Assembly (NCBI GenBank): GCA_019918135.1 | Contig: WBZZ01003259.1 | Coordinates: 46,823-110,822 of the forward strand | Origin: Paulinella micropora | Taxonomy: Eukaryota > Cercozoa > Imbricatea > Euglyphida > Paulinellidae | Length of the DNA stretch: 64,000 nucleotides | Reading direction: 5' to 3' | Shown: positions 1 to 9,401 of the stretch, piece by piece | How positions within the stretch are numbered: position 1 is the stretch's first letter | Layout: every line of letters starts with the position of its first letter | Notes under the pieces: model-generated | What the model was told of the DNA's origin: nothing | Database searches by the model: none | Seen by the model: only the letters and a program-made list of their open reading frames with translations | Translations under genes and position numbers: made by a program

Positions 1-635
1 TAGCCTCTATTGCTTCCATCTAAGATGGGTCTTGCACTCAGGGTTTGCTCAAGTTCAGTGAGAAGCTGAATCCCTTATCGGCCTCAAGGGTCATAACCTT
101 TGAGCAACTCAGCATGCTCGGAGGCCTTTACCGACTCCTTTCAGAGTCCACCGGTCCTGTCTCGTCACTACAGTTACCCAAGTAAGGGAAGGCAATTTAA
201 TAAAGTGATTTCTGAGAACTACAGAACGACACGTCACAAAACTAAGATAAGTGTTACTAAACTAAGGTAGAGGTAAATATAATGACTGTATCCCAGTTAC
301 TGACTACTTATTGTTAGACCTAATAATATAATTAACCGGATAGTCAGTATGGGCCGGCATATGTAATGTGTGTCGTTAGAGCCATTACGTATGTCCGGCC
401 TAGTGTATAATTGGGCCGTCCCTTGGCGCCCTTTTCTCAATAAAGTATCTACTGTAGGACACAGCAAGTATACGGCAGATTATTAAGTTAGTCTCACAGG
501 TTATAGAGCCTTGTAGCGTGAACGTTAGGTCTAGTAGACTTTATTCACTTATCGCGTACTATCGGTGTGTGTGCGGAAGGCTACCACCGAAAATACGAAC
601 TGGTGTACGTGCGGAAGGCTGTCTACAAATATTTG
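1..635 (+). other. Leader/LTR-like DNA of outer copia-1 element, non-coding
   Basis: I see no credible gene here. The last ~75 bases hold degenerate copies of a short unit (GTGTGTGCGGAAGGCTACCACC) that continues on the other side of Polinton A at 21425-21515, so this DNA and the DNA after 21425 were once continuous. Because a copia gag follows, I infer an LTR or 5' leader of copia-1. The LTR start and end cannot be fixed, since the partner LTR lies outside the window. The first ~240 bases could be an older flank. Confidence 0.45.
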
Positions 636-641
636 AATCTG

Positions 642-779
642 AGTAGTATAGGGTGCCACTTTGGCACACTTTTTCAGTGCAGTTTCTCTACAGAAACCAC
701 ACTAAGAGCCGTTATTCATTATTTCGTCTATCTATTTATAACAAATACAGACAGACAAAAGAAAGAAAAACGGCTACCT
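642..779 (+). repeat. Left terminal inverted repeat of Polinton A
   Basis: This 138-bp repeat matches the reverse complement of 21287-21424. It contains a near-palindrome AGTTTCTCTACAGAAACC (681-698) that recurs at 21368-21385 and, slightly changed, at 20710-20727. Polinton ends are where the terminal protein would prime replication. Confidence 0.95.
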
Positions 780-781
780 AT

Positions 782-826
782 TGATATTTGAAAGCCGACC
801 GCTACGCTTGTCGTTTTCAAACATCG
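782..826. repeat. Hairpin unit (single, reverse orientation)
   Basis: An inverted repeat GATATTTGAAA ... TTTCAAACATC with one A-C mismatch and a ~22-nt loop lies directly inside the left terminal repeat and ahead of the GIY-YIG gene. It has the same ends as the paired hairpin units at 8216, 9174, 9658, 34516 and 47369, but the second half is missing here. Confidence 0.75.
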
Positions 827-883
827 TTTTTAAAAAATTTAATTCCATTTAAGTGTAAGGACATAATAAGACATAAAAGGACA

Positions 884-1705
884 ATGCCAGACTACAAGCA
901 AGGAAAGATTTATGCTCTTCGTTCTCACCAGACCGACCAAATATACATTGGTTCTACATTAAATGAACTACATAAAAGATTATATGCTCATAGGAAAGAC
1001 TATGAACATAAAAATAAATATGTATCTTCTTTTGAGATTTTGAAATATAATGATAACTACATTGAACTTATTGAAATGTTTCCTTGTAATAACAGAATGG
1101 AACTTAGTAAGAGAGAAGGAGAAATAATAAGGCACACAGAAAATTGTGTCAATAAAAATATTGCAGGTAGAACTACAAAGGAATGGTGTGAAGACAATAA
1201 AGATTATATTAAACAATACAGAAAACAATGGAAAGAAGATAATAAAGAGGAAATAAAACAATACTTTAAGCAATGGAAAAAAGATAATGATGAAAAAATG
1301 AAGCAATACCAACTATCATACAAGCAACAAAATAACGATATATTAAATCAAAAAGCAAAAGAAAATATTGTATGTGAATGCGGGTTGTCTTACAGACTTA
1401 GTAAGAGAGAAGGAGAAATAATAAGGCACACAGAAAATTGTGTCAATAAAAATATTGCAGGTAGAACTACAAAGGAATGGTGTGAAGACAATAAAGATTA
1501 TATTAAACAATACAGAAAACAATGGAAAGAAGATAATAAAGAGGAAATAAAACAATACTTTAAGCAATGGAAAAAAGATAATGATGAAAAAATGAAGCAA
1601 TACCAACTATCATACAAGCAACAAAATAACGATATATTAAATCAAAAAGCAAAAGAAAATATTGTATGTGAATGCGGGTTGTCTTACACTAAAAAAGAAA
1701 GTTGA
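884..1705 (+). CDS. GIY-YIG endonuclease-like protein with internal duplication
   Basis: The 273-aa product starts with a GIY-YIG-type core: KIYALRS, then IYIGST near residue 21, followed by the spaced Arg and His expected of the fold. GIY-YIG nucleases cut DNA in homing and mobile elements. A lysine-rich coiled region follows, ending in VCECGLSY, which looks like the start of a C-x-C-G zinc finger whose His half is lost. Residues ~74-171 are repeated exactly as 172-269. I chose the Met at 884; an upstream in-frame extension runs through the hairpin unit and is unlikely. It is probably an early accessory gene beside the terminal repeat. The family call rests on motifs only. Confidence 0.7.
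   Translation: MPDYKQGKIYALRSHQTDQIYIGSTLNELHKRLYAHRKDYEHKNKYVSSFEILKYNDNYIELIEMFPCNNRMELSKREGEIIRHTENCVNKNIAGRTTKEWCEDNKDYIKQYRKQWKEDNKEEIKQYFKQWKKDNDEKMKQYQLSYKQQNNDILNQKAKENIVCECGLSYRLSKREGEIIRHTENCVNKNIAGRTTKEWCEDNKDYIKQYRKQWKEDNKEEIKQYFKQWKKDNDEKMKQYQLSYKQQNNDILNQKAKENIVCECGLSYTKKES
1103..1690 (+). repeat. Perfect 2 x 294-bp in-frame tandem duplication
   Basis: Bases 1103-1396 and 1397-1690 appear identical and equal 98 codons, so the reading frame of the GIY-YIG gene is kept. The copy ends within the CECG zinc motif, so the ORF finishes a few codons later with a truncated finger. Exact identity means either a very recent duplication or an assembly artefact. Confidence 0.9.
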
Positions 1706-1717
1706 TAAATTAGACCT

Positions 1718-2713
1718 TTAATATCCAAATACATTTAATCCAATTAGAAGACGAGAAGAAGTTCTTATATTATCGCTGTCAATACTTTCTCTTTTTAGTT
1801 GTTCTTTCGTTTTTTTCTCTTTAGTAATTTGTTTTACTTTGTCCGATAATTGCTCTTTCGGTCCTTCTTCTTTATGGTGCTCTTCAACATTAGTCTTTAA
1901 TAATTCTGACGGTCGGACTAAGTCCTCTTCACTGAGTATAACTTTGAAGCCTTTCCGGCCCTTAACCTTGAATATAGTTTTACTGAATTGTTTATCACCT
2001 TTAGAAAAAATAGTTCGTTCAAGTTCCTTTCTCACTCTAGTTCCCTTAGGGAATTCATTAATTAAAGGATTTTGGTATATTTCCTGAGTGTTCTTTTCGG
2101 TTCCTTCAAAAACATTAATTGGTACAGCCTTTATTGTTGTATGATATGTTTTATTATAAGCATCAACAACCTCATGAATAATAGGAACCCATTGAAAATT
2201 TTCATTAAATTCCCATATTAAGTTGAATTCATTTCGTATTGTTCTAATAAACCTATCAATTATACCCATTGTTCTGTGATCGCCTACTTGGACAGTTCTA
2301 TGTTCAATATTATTTTGTCTGAAATATTCACTGACTTGTCCCTTAAACTCACCGCCATTATCTGAAGTAATTCTTTCAGGAACTTTTTTAGTAAATATTT
2401 TTTTTAACCCTTCTAAGACATAACCAGTTGTTTTATTTTTGACTGGCTCAATCTACCCACGACGGCTATATACATCAATAGCAACTAATCCAAAATTATA
2501 GTTAGCATTACCTTTCTTTGTCGCCACCTTTGACATATCCATTAAATCAATAAATACTTGACTTAGTGGTTTTGCTTCTGGTGATGTTATCGTGTTCCAT
2601 ATCTTAGAGGGCTTTGATTGAAAATGTATCTCTGCCACTTCTTCAAGTTTTTCTTTCCGCTCTGTCTGCTCAGGAGTTTCTTGTTGTTGTTGCTGACCAT
2701 GTTTATAGTCCAT
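1718..2713 (-). pseudogene. Polinton rve integrase, interrupted by one TAG
   Basis: This retroviral-type integrase would insert the element. The frame is open across the whole gene (331 codons, against 335 in Polinton B) except for one in-frame TAG at 2453-2455. Visible are FIDLMDMS (first Asp), SDNGGEF (second Asp) and IIDRFIRTIR, where the usual catalytic Glu position is Asp. A C-terminal SH3-like segment (KGRKGFKVILSEEDLV) corresponds to the end of other Polinton integrases. The gene is read leftward behind the acidic-protein gene, with only 9 bases between. Identity is firm; whether the stop is real or read through is unknown. Confidence 0.9.
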
Positions 2714-2722
2714 GATATATCA

Positions 2723-3253
2723 TTAAAATTTTAAAAACATTCTTGAGACATCATCATTATTTTTTTCTTTCTTGCTTGGCTTCTCTGCTTGATTATAAAC
2801 ATTAACAGATATGTTTGACTTCTTTCCGTTTCCTTTTTTAGATTTAGGCTTCGGCTCTTCCTCTTCACTTTCTTCACTTTCGCTTTCGCTATCATCAGGT
2901 TCAGGCTCAGGCACAGGCTTTTTACTTACTTTCTTCTTTGCTTCCGCTTTCTTTCTCCTTATTTTCATTTTAGCCATCTTTTCAGCAATGATATCAGTAA
3001 AATCACATTCTTCATCGCTATCACTGCTTTCTTCTGGTGTATCATCTTGGTCTTTTCCATTAATAATATCATTAGCAACACCAATTTCTGCCATGCGGTT
3101 TATCTTTTCCTCCATCTCTTCATCATCGCCTACATAAGCCTTTCTACACTTTGCTAATTTCTCTTTTGCTGTTTCAACCTTATGTTGCTTTTTGCTCTTA
3201 ATACTTTCCACGGCCTTACCCCAATTCTTACGACTTGCTTCGGGAGACAGCAT
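2723..3253 (-). CDS. Acidic, low-complexity Polinton protein (unknown function)
   Basis: The 176-aa product has a Lys-rich N-terminus, a central acidic stretch rich in Asp, Glu and Ser, then Lys-rich segments and a conserved tail (SNISVNVYNQ ... FLKF). Its homologue in Polinton B (33916-34440) keeps the ends, while the acidic middle drifts. It lies just upstream of the integrase on the same strand in both elements, so the two are probably co-transcribed. No enzymatic motif is seen. A nucleic-acid or histone-chaperone-like role is conceivable from composition only. Confidence 0.75.
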   Translation of the reverse strand: MLSPEASRKNWGKAVESIKSKKQHKVETAKEKLAKCRKAYVGDDEEMEEKINRMAEIGVANDIINGKDQDDTPEESSDSDEECDFTDIIAEKMAKMKIRRKKAEAKKKVSKKPVPEPEPDDSESESEESEEEEPKPKSKKGNGKKSNISVNVYNQAEKPSKKEKNNDDVSRMFLKF

Positions 3254-3308
3254 TTATACTAAGATTAATACATTTTAGTATTTTTTAAATAAATAAATAA
3301 ATAATATA

Positions 3309-6300
3309 ATGTCGCAGTATAAATCATTACTTGGCTTGAATGAGTTGGCAGTTGATAGTCTAAATATACTTAACTTAGACTTAACCAATACCAACATAGT
3401 GGGCTTAAACACAGACAGAGTGCCAGAAGATGCCGACCCGATAAATCTTTATTACACTGATAACCGCTTTGACACACGGCTCGCTTTAAAATCAACTACG
3501 GATATCAAAGAAGGAAGCAGTTTATACTACACAGAGCAACGAGTAAGGGATAATGATGAAGTCAAATCCTCAACTCAACACAGAAGCAATACTTCCAATC
3601 CGCACCAAACCAGTCTATATAATTTGATAGACACAAACATATCCGCTCCAACGGTCGGGCAATACTTAACATATAATGATGTAGATGGTAAATGGAGAGA
3701 TACAACAATCGGCTCAATTGATACACTCACAGATGTAGTCATTACAGCACCAATAGCGATGAATAGTTATCTCACATATAACTCAATAAACTGGGTAAAT
3801 AAAACTTTTCCGATAAATGTTGATGAATTCGGCAATATTAGTATGGGCGGTAATTTGAATATAACAGGAGTTAATTTATTAAATACGAAAGATGTTGATA
3901 CTTGGATATCTGAGCACGAAGATAATAATGATAAAGTTTCCGCGGATGGTTCAATTGATACACACAGCGATGTTACAATAACGGGTACACCCGCCAATAA
4001 CCAACTACTCATTTATAGCACAGGCCAATGGAGAAACACAAACTCACCTTTTCTTAGATTAGACGGAACAGCAAACATGACGGGCGGATTAAATATGGGA
4101 GGATTTGCTATTTCAAATGTCGGTAATGTTGATGGTATTGATGTTTCGGCTCTTGATAGTTCTGTGGTAAAACTAACAGGAGACCAAACCATAACAGGGA
4201 ATAAAATATTTACTACTTATTTGGGGGTAAAAGATTCAAATCCATTAAACACGGGTAAGTTATTCTTCAATTACAATAATAATATGGGTTCTATTTATTC
4301 GTCGGAGGCAGGTGGAGCAACGGGCTATCCACTAAGCATTGTTGGTTCTTCCATACTTCTTGCTCCAACAACAGGGGGCGGAATAACATTGACGGGCAAT
4401 GTTTTAAATTTTAACAGCACGACAGCAATCAGCGGACTTCCAGCGCCATTCTATGACGGCGATGCTTCAACAAAAGCATATACCGATACGAAACTAGCAA
4501 AGGACGGCACAACGGCTATGACGGGCAGTTTAAATGTGGGTGGTTTTGCTATTACAAATGTTGGTAATGTTGATGGTATTGATGTTTCTACCCTTGATAC
4601 TTCTGTGGTTAAACTAACAGGAGACCAAACCATAGCAGGAACCAAAACATTCAGCAACATAATAAATGCTAGTGCGGGTATTGATATGAAAAGCCAAAGC
4701 ATAACAAATGTGAATCTTGTTGATGGTGTGGATGTTTCTACTCTTGACACTTCGGTGGTTAAACTAACAGGAGACCAAACCATAGCAGGGAATAAAAAAT
4801 TTACATCAACTTTAGAAGTAAGTGGTTCGTCCAATCCTACTACTTTTGATGGTATTGGCATAGCCTTTGATACAAAAATAGGAATGATTGCCGCACAAAA
4901 GACAGCAACAGCGACTTGGTGTCCGATACAAATAACGGGGTCGTATGTTGAGTTATATTCGGGGAATACTTTAATTATAACCGCAACTGGCACTACACTA
5001 TCTTTGAATAACAATAAAATAACAAACTTAGCCACACCATCAGCAACAACGGACGGAGCAAATAAAAGTTATGTGGATACATTAGACGGGCAAAATGTGA
5101 AACTAACAGGAAACCAAACCATAGCAGGAATTAAGACATATAGCAGTGGTGTTGAAATAACGGGAAATTCAATCAATTCAACAACAAAGGGCACATTTAT
5201 CGTTTTCAATTCTACCAGTAATATCGGGTCAATTGCTAGTTTGGATATGAAAACTGCAACATATTACAACTTTGAAATTTCTGCGAAAAAAATAAGTTTT
5301 ATTATTGACGGGACGATTGTCGGTTGGGTAAATGCTTCGGGGCTAGATTGTAATAGTAGCAAAATAGCCAACCTTGGAACTCCAACATTAGCGACGGACG
5401 GAGCGACAAAAGGGTATGCTGACACATTGGACGGGCAAAATGTAAAACTAACAACAGACCAAACCATAACAGGAAGTAAAACATTTAATGGTGCGAGCAC
5501 TACGATAAAATATCTAACTTTAACGAACAATGCCGATTTTAATAATCAAACTATCACTAATGGCGGAAATATAACATATAATGGGGCGAGGATATTAAAC
5601 CAAAATGGAGGAGATATATTCTTTTCACAGACATCAGGAGATTACCAGTATTTCTTATTTACTCTAAATACCGCTACAAGTGGAACCGCGAACCAACGAG
5701 GTTATGTATTTACGAATGTAGCATCTGATGTAAAAGGGGCGGGACTTTATATTTCAAAACTTTTGGATAATAAAAGTGCTTCGTCTGACATTGTCCGTTT
5801 TAACAATGCTGGCGGTATGCGGTTTTATGGTGCTTTGGATATGAACTCAAACAATATAACAAATGGCGGAACAATAACGGGAACGACAATTACTTCAACC
5901 GCTGGTATGACTACAACAACTTTAACGGCTAGCGATAAAATAACGATAGCACAAGATAAGCCATTAATATTGGGAAGAACAACAAGAGGATTGGCGGCAT
6001 ACACTGGTGGATTAGAATTATACGGGACATCTGGTGTAGCAGGACCACATATACACGCATTTACAACAGCTGATCCAAGTTATCCTTGTTTTCAATTAAT
6101 TAACAATGGTCATAGCGACATATCATTAAAATTTGATTGTTATTGGGACGGAGCAGTTAATGATAAGTCAAGTTCTGCTACCTCAAATTTTATGATAGCC
6201 AAAGGCACTAATCTCCTTTTTCAATATGCGTCAGGAGTAGCGGTAGGAAGTAATATAACATTTAACACCGCAATGACAATTGATAGCACATCAGGCTTAT

Positions 6301-7253
6301 TAACAACGAAGGCAATAACAGCGAGCGGATTAATAACAGCAAATGCGGGTATATCAACGACAACATTAACAGCAAGCGGATTGATAACGGCAAATGCGGG
6401 TATATCTGTTGTTAATAGCACAGTCGACATACGTGGGGAAGCAAGAAGTGGGTCTCATGCTACACCAGTCGGGTTATATGTCACAGGCAATCTTGGAGCA
6501 TCTTCTGCTGGTGTTGAATTCAGACACAGCAACGGGACACAGGGAGTTGGTTTTGGTTATAATTCAATATATGCTACGGGGAGCAACACAAACCAAGATT
6601 TAAATTTTTATGCGAGGGGGACAGGAGTAATCTATGCTCAGAGTGATACAAGCATGACGACAGCATCCAGCGGATTTTTAACATTAAGAAAAAGACCATC
6701 AAACACGACTAACCCACAAATATTTATGAAAGCAGGAGACTCATCAGGTTATGCGGTGGTAATGAATACAGGTGGATTATTACATGCTTGGTCTACTTCA
6801 TTGTCAAATGGTGAAAACAATACAGGATATGTTTATTTGTATGCGGGAGCAAATACATGGTCGTCTGGTTCAGACAGGAGATTAAAATCAGATATTAAAA
6901 CACTAGACTGCGGGGATTGTTGCGATAAACTTATGAAAATAAACTGCTGTTCATATTATTTGAAATCAGACGAAAAGAAACAAAAAAAGAACCACGGATT
7001 TATTGCGGATGAAGTAAAAAAAATATTTCCAGAATTTGTATCTGAAAGTGGAATAAAAGCAGACGATGGAAATGGAAACTTTGAAGGTATATCATACACG
7101 GACTTCATACCTGTATTTGTCAGCGCTTTTCAACACATGGCGGAAAAGGTAGTTAATTTAGAAAAAGAAAATAATAATCTCATGAATATACTACAAGACC
7201 AAGCAAATCAATTAGCAGAAATCAGAGCAGTCGTATTTTTAAATGTCAAATAA
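3309..7253 (+). CDS. Fibre protein with C-terminal S74 intramolecular chaperone
   Basis: The 1314-aa product is a virion fibre candidate. The first ~120 residues (MSQYKSLLGLNELAVDSLNI...) would attach it to the particle. The shaft carries at least five repeats around KLTGDQTI(T/A)G.KTF and many (I/L)TASGLITANAG repeats. Near the C-terminus is SDRRLKSDIK, the Ser-Asp signature of the Peptidase_S74/endosialidase chaperone domain, which drives trimer folding and cuts itself off. A coiled-coil tail follows (VVNLEKENNN...). The middle is almost identical in DNA to Polinton B's fibre, but the tip and the S74 head differ, as in swapped phage tail fibres. The stop overlaps the next gene by 11 bases. 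Confidence 0.88.
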   Translation: MSQYKSLLGLNELAVDSLNILNLDLTNTNIVGLNTDRVPEDADPINLYYTDNRFDTRLALKSTTDIKEGSSLYYTEQRVRDNDEVKSSTQHRSNTSNPHQTSLYNLIDTNISAPTVGQYLTYNDVDGKWRDTTIGSIDTLTDVVITAPIAMNSYLTYNSINWVNKTFPINVDEFGNISMGGNLNITGVNLLNTKDVDTWISEHEDNNDKVSADGSIDTHSDVTITGTPANNQLLIYSTGQWRNTNSPFLRLDGTANMTGGLNMGGFAISNVGNVDGIDVSALDSSVVKLTGDQTITGNKIFTTYLGVKDSNPLNTGKLFFNYNNNMGSIYSSEAGGATGYPLSIVGSSILLAPTTGGGITLTGNVLNFNSTTAISGLPAPFYDGDASTKAYTDTKLAKDGTTAMTGSLNVGGFAITNVGNVDGIDVSTLDTSVVKLTGDQTIAGTKTFSNIINASAGIDMKSQSITNVNLVDGVDVSTLDTSVVKLTGDQTIAGNKKFTSTLEVSGSSNPTTFDGIGIAFDTKIGMIAAQKTATATWCPIQITGSYVELYSGNTLIITATGTTLSLNNNKITNLATPSATTDGANKSYVDTLDGQNVKLTGNQTIAGIKTYSSGVEITGNSINSTTKGTFIVFNSTSNIGSIASLDMKTATYYNFEISAKKISFIIDGTIVGWVNASGLDCNSSKIANLGTPTLATDGATKGYADTLDGQNVKLTTDQTITGSKTFNGASTTIKYLTLTNNADFNNQTITNGGNITYNGARILNQNGGDIFFSQTSGDYQYFLFTLNTATSGTANQRGYVFTNVASDVKGAGLYISKLLDNKSASSDIVRFNNAGGMRFYGALDMNSNNITNGGTITGTTITSTAGMTTTTLTASDKITIAQDKPLILGRTTRGLAAYTGGLELYGTSGVAGPHIHAFTTADPSYPCFQLINNGHSDISLKFDCYWDGAVNDKSSSATSNFMIAKGTNLLFQYASGVAVGSNITFNTAMTIDSTSGLLTTKAITASGLITANAGISTTTLTASGLITANAGISVVNSTVDIRGEARSGSHATPVGLYVTGNLGASSAGVEFRHSNGTQGVGFGYNSIYATGSNTNQDLNFYARGTGVIYAQSDTSMTTASSGFLTLRKRPSNTTNPQIFMKAGDSSGYAVVMNTGGLLHAWSTSLSNGENNTGYVYLYAGANTWSSGSDRRLKSDIKTLDCGDCCDKLMKINCCSYYLKSDEKKQKKNHGFIADEVKKIFPEFVSESGIKADDGNGNFEGISYTDFIPVFVSAFQHMAEKVVNLEKENNNLMNILQDQANQLAEIRAVVFLNVK

Positions 7254-7596
7254 TACAACTAGACTTCACAGACCACCACCTATTATGGATATGGATGGCG
7301 AACTAACTCCAGAATTAAAGTCTCGTGTTCTTGAAGTAGAACTAAAGACTGAGGAAAAAAAAGTAGAGCACGAATTGGAAGATAACTGGAATTGTTGTTG
7401 TATAAAAAACAGACCGACAGACAGCCGACTTATTAAATACTTATTTCAAATGGGTATCATTATTGCCATTATAACCCTTTGTATTGTAAGGCTATCTGAA
7501 AAGAACTTACCTTGTGAGGTAGCCAACACTTATGTCGGAATTTTGACATTGCTTATCGGTATTTGCCTTCCATCGCCTTCTTCAAGTAAGAAGTGA
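7243..7596 (+). CDS. Small two-span membrane protein
   Basis: The 117-aa product has a charged N-terminal half with a CCC motif (NWNCCC), then two hydrophobic spans (about residues 68-85 and 95-108) and ends in a Ser/Pro/Lys tail. It overlaps the fibre gene by 11 bases and is conserved at equal length in Polinton B (38588-38941), so the start is well supported. It could be a virion membrane or holin-like protein; nothing in the sequence decides. Its 3' end overlaps the convergent Cys-rich gene by 15 bases. Confidence 0.75.
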   Translation: MSNNTTRLHRPPPIMDMDGELTPELKSRVLEVELKTEEKKVEHELEDNWNCCCIKNRPTDSRLIKYLFQMGIIIAIITLCIVRLSEKNLPCEVANTYVGILTLLIGICLPSPSSSKK

Positions 7597-7851
7597 GCAC
7601 TCGTATAAGTGTATTTTATACCATGAAGCATCACTACCTGAGCACATTAAAGGAATGACTTCATCAAAACTAACACACCAATCACTAAAAGGTTTATACA
7701 CACATTTAAATTTGGTTTCTATTCCTTTTTGAATACACCACACACAACTTTCATTTTTTTTATCGCCGACCCGTGAGTAAAAGTCGCAGGCAGTCCGAGC
7801 AGAAATATTAATTAATAAAAAGTTTATTAGCACTAATATAGAGGACATCAT
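7582..7851 (-). CDS. Small Cys-rich protein with signal peptide
   Basis: The 89-aa product begins with a hydrophobic signal-like segment (MMSSILVLINFLLINIS) followed by a mature part with seven Cys, suggesting a secreted or luminal disulfide-bonded protein. Its start codon overlaps the start codon of the divergent gene at 7850 by two bases (CATG), and its end overlaps the membrane-protein gene. The same arrangement exists in Polinton B, where the copy is frameshifted. Strand-opposed nesting between late genes is unusual. I recognise no family. Confidence 0.65.
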   Translation of the reverse strand: MMSSILVLINFLLINISARTACDFYSRVGDKKNESCVWCIQKGIETKFKCVYKPFSDWCVSFDEVIPLMCSGSDASWYKIHLYECSLLT

Positions 7852-8212
7852 GGCTGACTATAAATATCAGCGGATTATTTTTCTGAGCAATGATTTTGCT
7901 GGAGGAAGCAAAACATTTAATAAAAATATTCAAATGTCATTCACACCCACCAAAATGAATGTAAAATTTATCCACTATATGAACGACCAGACAGAGACAA
8001 AAACCAGAATTCTTTACATGGATAGAATTGGAATTATTGGAACATTTGCGGATAGCACCACAGCAAACATTTCAAATCTCGGGTATAATTTGGGTGTTGT
8101 CGGATGGACTGACGGACAATATACATTTAAAGTCCTTGAAACCGACAGCGGAAATATTGATACAGGAAATTTAGCGGGAAGAATTGTTGTATGCCTAGAA
8201 TTTGTTGCTTAA
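7850..8212 (+). CDS. Conserved 120-aa beta-rich protein, probable virion component
   Basis: The product (MADYKYQRIIFLSND...) is 120 aa in both Polintons and very conserved between them. It is rich in alternating hydrophobic/polar stretches and ends RIVVCLEFVA, consistent with a small beta-sandwich. It sits between fibre-associated genes and the packaging ATPase, within the rightward late block. I do not recognise the family; a minor capsid or fibre-adaptor role is inference from position. Start ATG is shared as CATG with the reverse gene. Confidence 0.75.
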   Translation: MADYKYQRIIFLSNDFAGGSKTFNKNIQMSFTPTKMNVKFIHYMNDQTETKTRILYMDRIGIIGTFADSTTANISNLGYNLGVVGWTDGQYTFKVLETDSGNIDTGNLAGRIVVCLEFVA

Positions 8213-8215
8213 TAA

Positions 8216-8362
8216 TGATATTTATCAACTACACTCTCGTTGCTACCGCAACTCCCGTTTGTTGATAAACATCGACAACCGATTTAATTTAAACAATAAA
8301 GAAAAAACGATGTTTTAGAATAAGTGAGAGTGCGGAGCACGAAACGCAATTCTAAAATATCA
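8216..8362. repeat. Paired hairpin unit (REP-like), 147 bp
   Basis: The left half is GATATTTATCAAC ... GTTGATAAACATC. The right half is GATGTTTTAGAAT ... ATTCTAAAATATC with an inner GTGC/GCAC stem. The two halves are one unit in opposite orientations, separated by an A-rich spacer. In Polinton B the same junction (39575-39583) lacks it entirely. It ends at the base that begins the ATPase start codon. Confidence 0.85.
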
Positions 8363-9173
8363 TGATGAAGATAAACAATGTCAAGGTGAAGCCAGTAAAA
8401 CAAGAAAGTGATGGAAACAAAAAGCCAAGGGTTATAAATTATTCAATGAGCCTTATGCCAATATATTTCTACTTGCTAGAAAAAAGAGCGGTAAGACGAC
8501 AGCACTCTTTGAAATACTGAAACGGACTGCAGACAGAAAAACCCGCATTGTCATTATTGCTTCAACAATACACAAGGACTACATTTATAAAGCAATGGTA
8601 AAGCACTTTAAGAACAGAGGCAACCCAATGGCAATATATACCTTTCTTAAATCAGATGGTGTTAATGTCATTGATTATGAGTTAGACAAACTGAACAGAC
8701 ATGACGAGCAACACGAAGGAGAAATCAAAGATGAAGAAGAAATAGAGAAACCACAATTTTTATACTTTGGAAAAGAAGAAAAAAAGAAAACTACAGAACA
8801 AAAAGAACGACCCAGCAAGTATATTTCTCCAGAGGTTGTTTTTGTTTTGGATGATTTAGGGAGCGGATTAAGAGACAAGTCCGTAAGTGATTTGTTAAAA
8901 AAGAACAGACACTATAAAAGTAAGGTTATTATGTCTAGTCAGTATTTAAACGACCTACGGCCGGAAGCCATTAAGCAGTTAGATTATCTATTAATCTTTC
9001 CGGGGCAATCTCAGGACAAAATGGAACTCGTGTATAAACACTTAGACTTATCTTTTGACTTTGATTACTTTCTTCAAAAGTATCGCGAAGCAACAAAGGA
9101 GAGATTTAATTTTCTTTATGTCTCAAGTGTTGATGATGAGTTAAGAAAAAATTTTGCTTATCGCATGAAATAA
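8362..9173 (+). pseudogene. FtsK/HerA-type DNA packaging ATPase, frameshifted
   Basis: This ATPase would pump DNA into the capsid. The intact reading in Polinton B shows the order: short basic N-terminus, Walker A (ARKKSGKTT), a charged insert of ~50 residues, Walker B (VFVLDDLG) and a sensor-like IMSSQYL. Here the N-terminal ~20 codons from the ATG at 8362 are out of frame with the rest because one base is missing near 8424-8430 compared with B. The remainder, from about 8431 to the stop at 9173, is open. The Walker A region is therefore only reached after the shift. Identity is firm from motifs and synteny. Confidence 0.88.
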
Positions 9174-9283
9174 TGATATTTTTGATGTTTTGTTCTGACT
9201 GCCGTCATCACAAAACATCGATGACCATTAAAGCAAAAAAACGATGTTTGTTGAAGACGAAGTCTGAAACAAAAATCAATATC
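9174..9283. repeat. Paired hairpin unit (REP-like), diverged right half
   Basis: The left half contains GATGTTTTG ... CAAAACATC with an inner TGAC/GTCA stem, preceded by TGATATTTT. The right half (GATGTTTGTT ... ATCAATATC) is degenerate. It starts one base after the ATPase stop. Polinton B has a plain 37-base spacer here instead (40407-40444). Confidence 0.75.
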
Positions 9284-9329
9284 GAAAATAATTATTTTTT
9301 TTTCTGTATTATATATTCATCTATCTTTT

Positions 9330-9392
9330 ATGGTAGTAAAAACAACTCGCGTTGAAGTCATTCCAACAATCGGCAAACGAACAATTAACTAA
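9330..9392 (+). pseudogene. N-terminal leader of the basic protein, cut by TAA
   Basis: A 20-codon ORF (MVVKTTRVEVIPTIGKRTIN) corresponds to the first 20 residues of Polinton B's 109-aa basic protein, but ends with TAA where B has Ser. Downstream the same frame resumes at the ATG at 9402. Either A uses the internal start, or the leader has been lost. Confidence 0.7.
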
Positions 9393-9401
9393 AGCACAAA
9401 C

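Noticed and set aside
567..791. Short + ORF over the left end of Polinton A
   Set aside because: It crosses the target duplication and the terminal repeat; its mirror at 21260-21481 is simply the inverted repeat.
3309..7253. Prophage tail fibre from a bacterial contaminant
   Set aside because: The gene lies inside a Polinton with TSD and TIR, between eukaryotic copia sequences, and is duplicated in a second Polinton.
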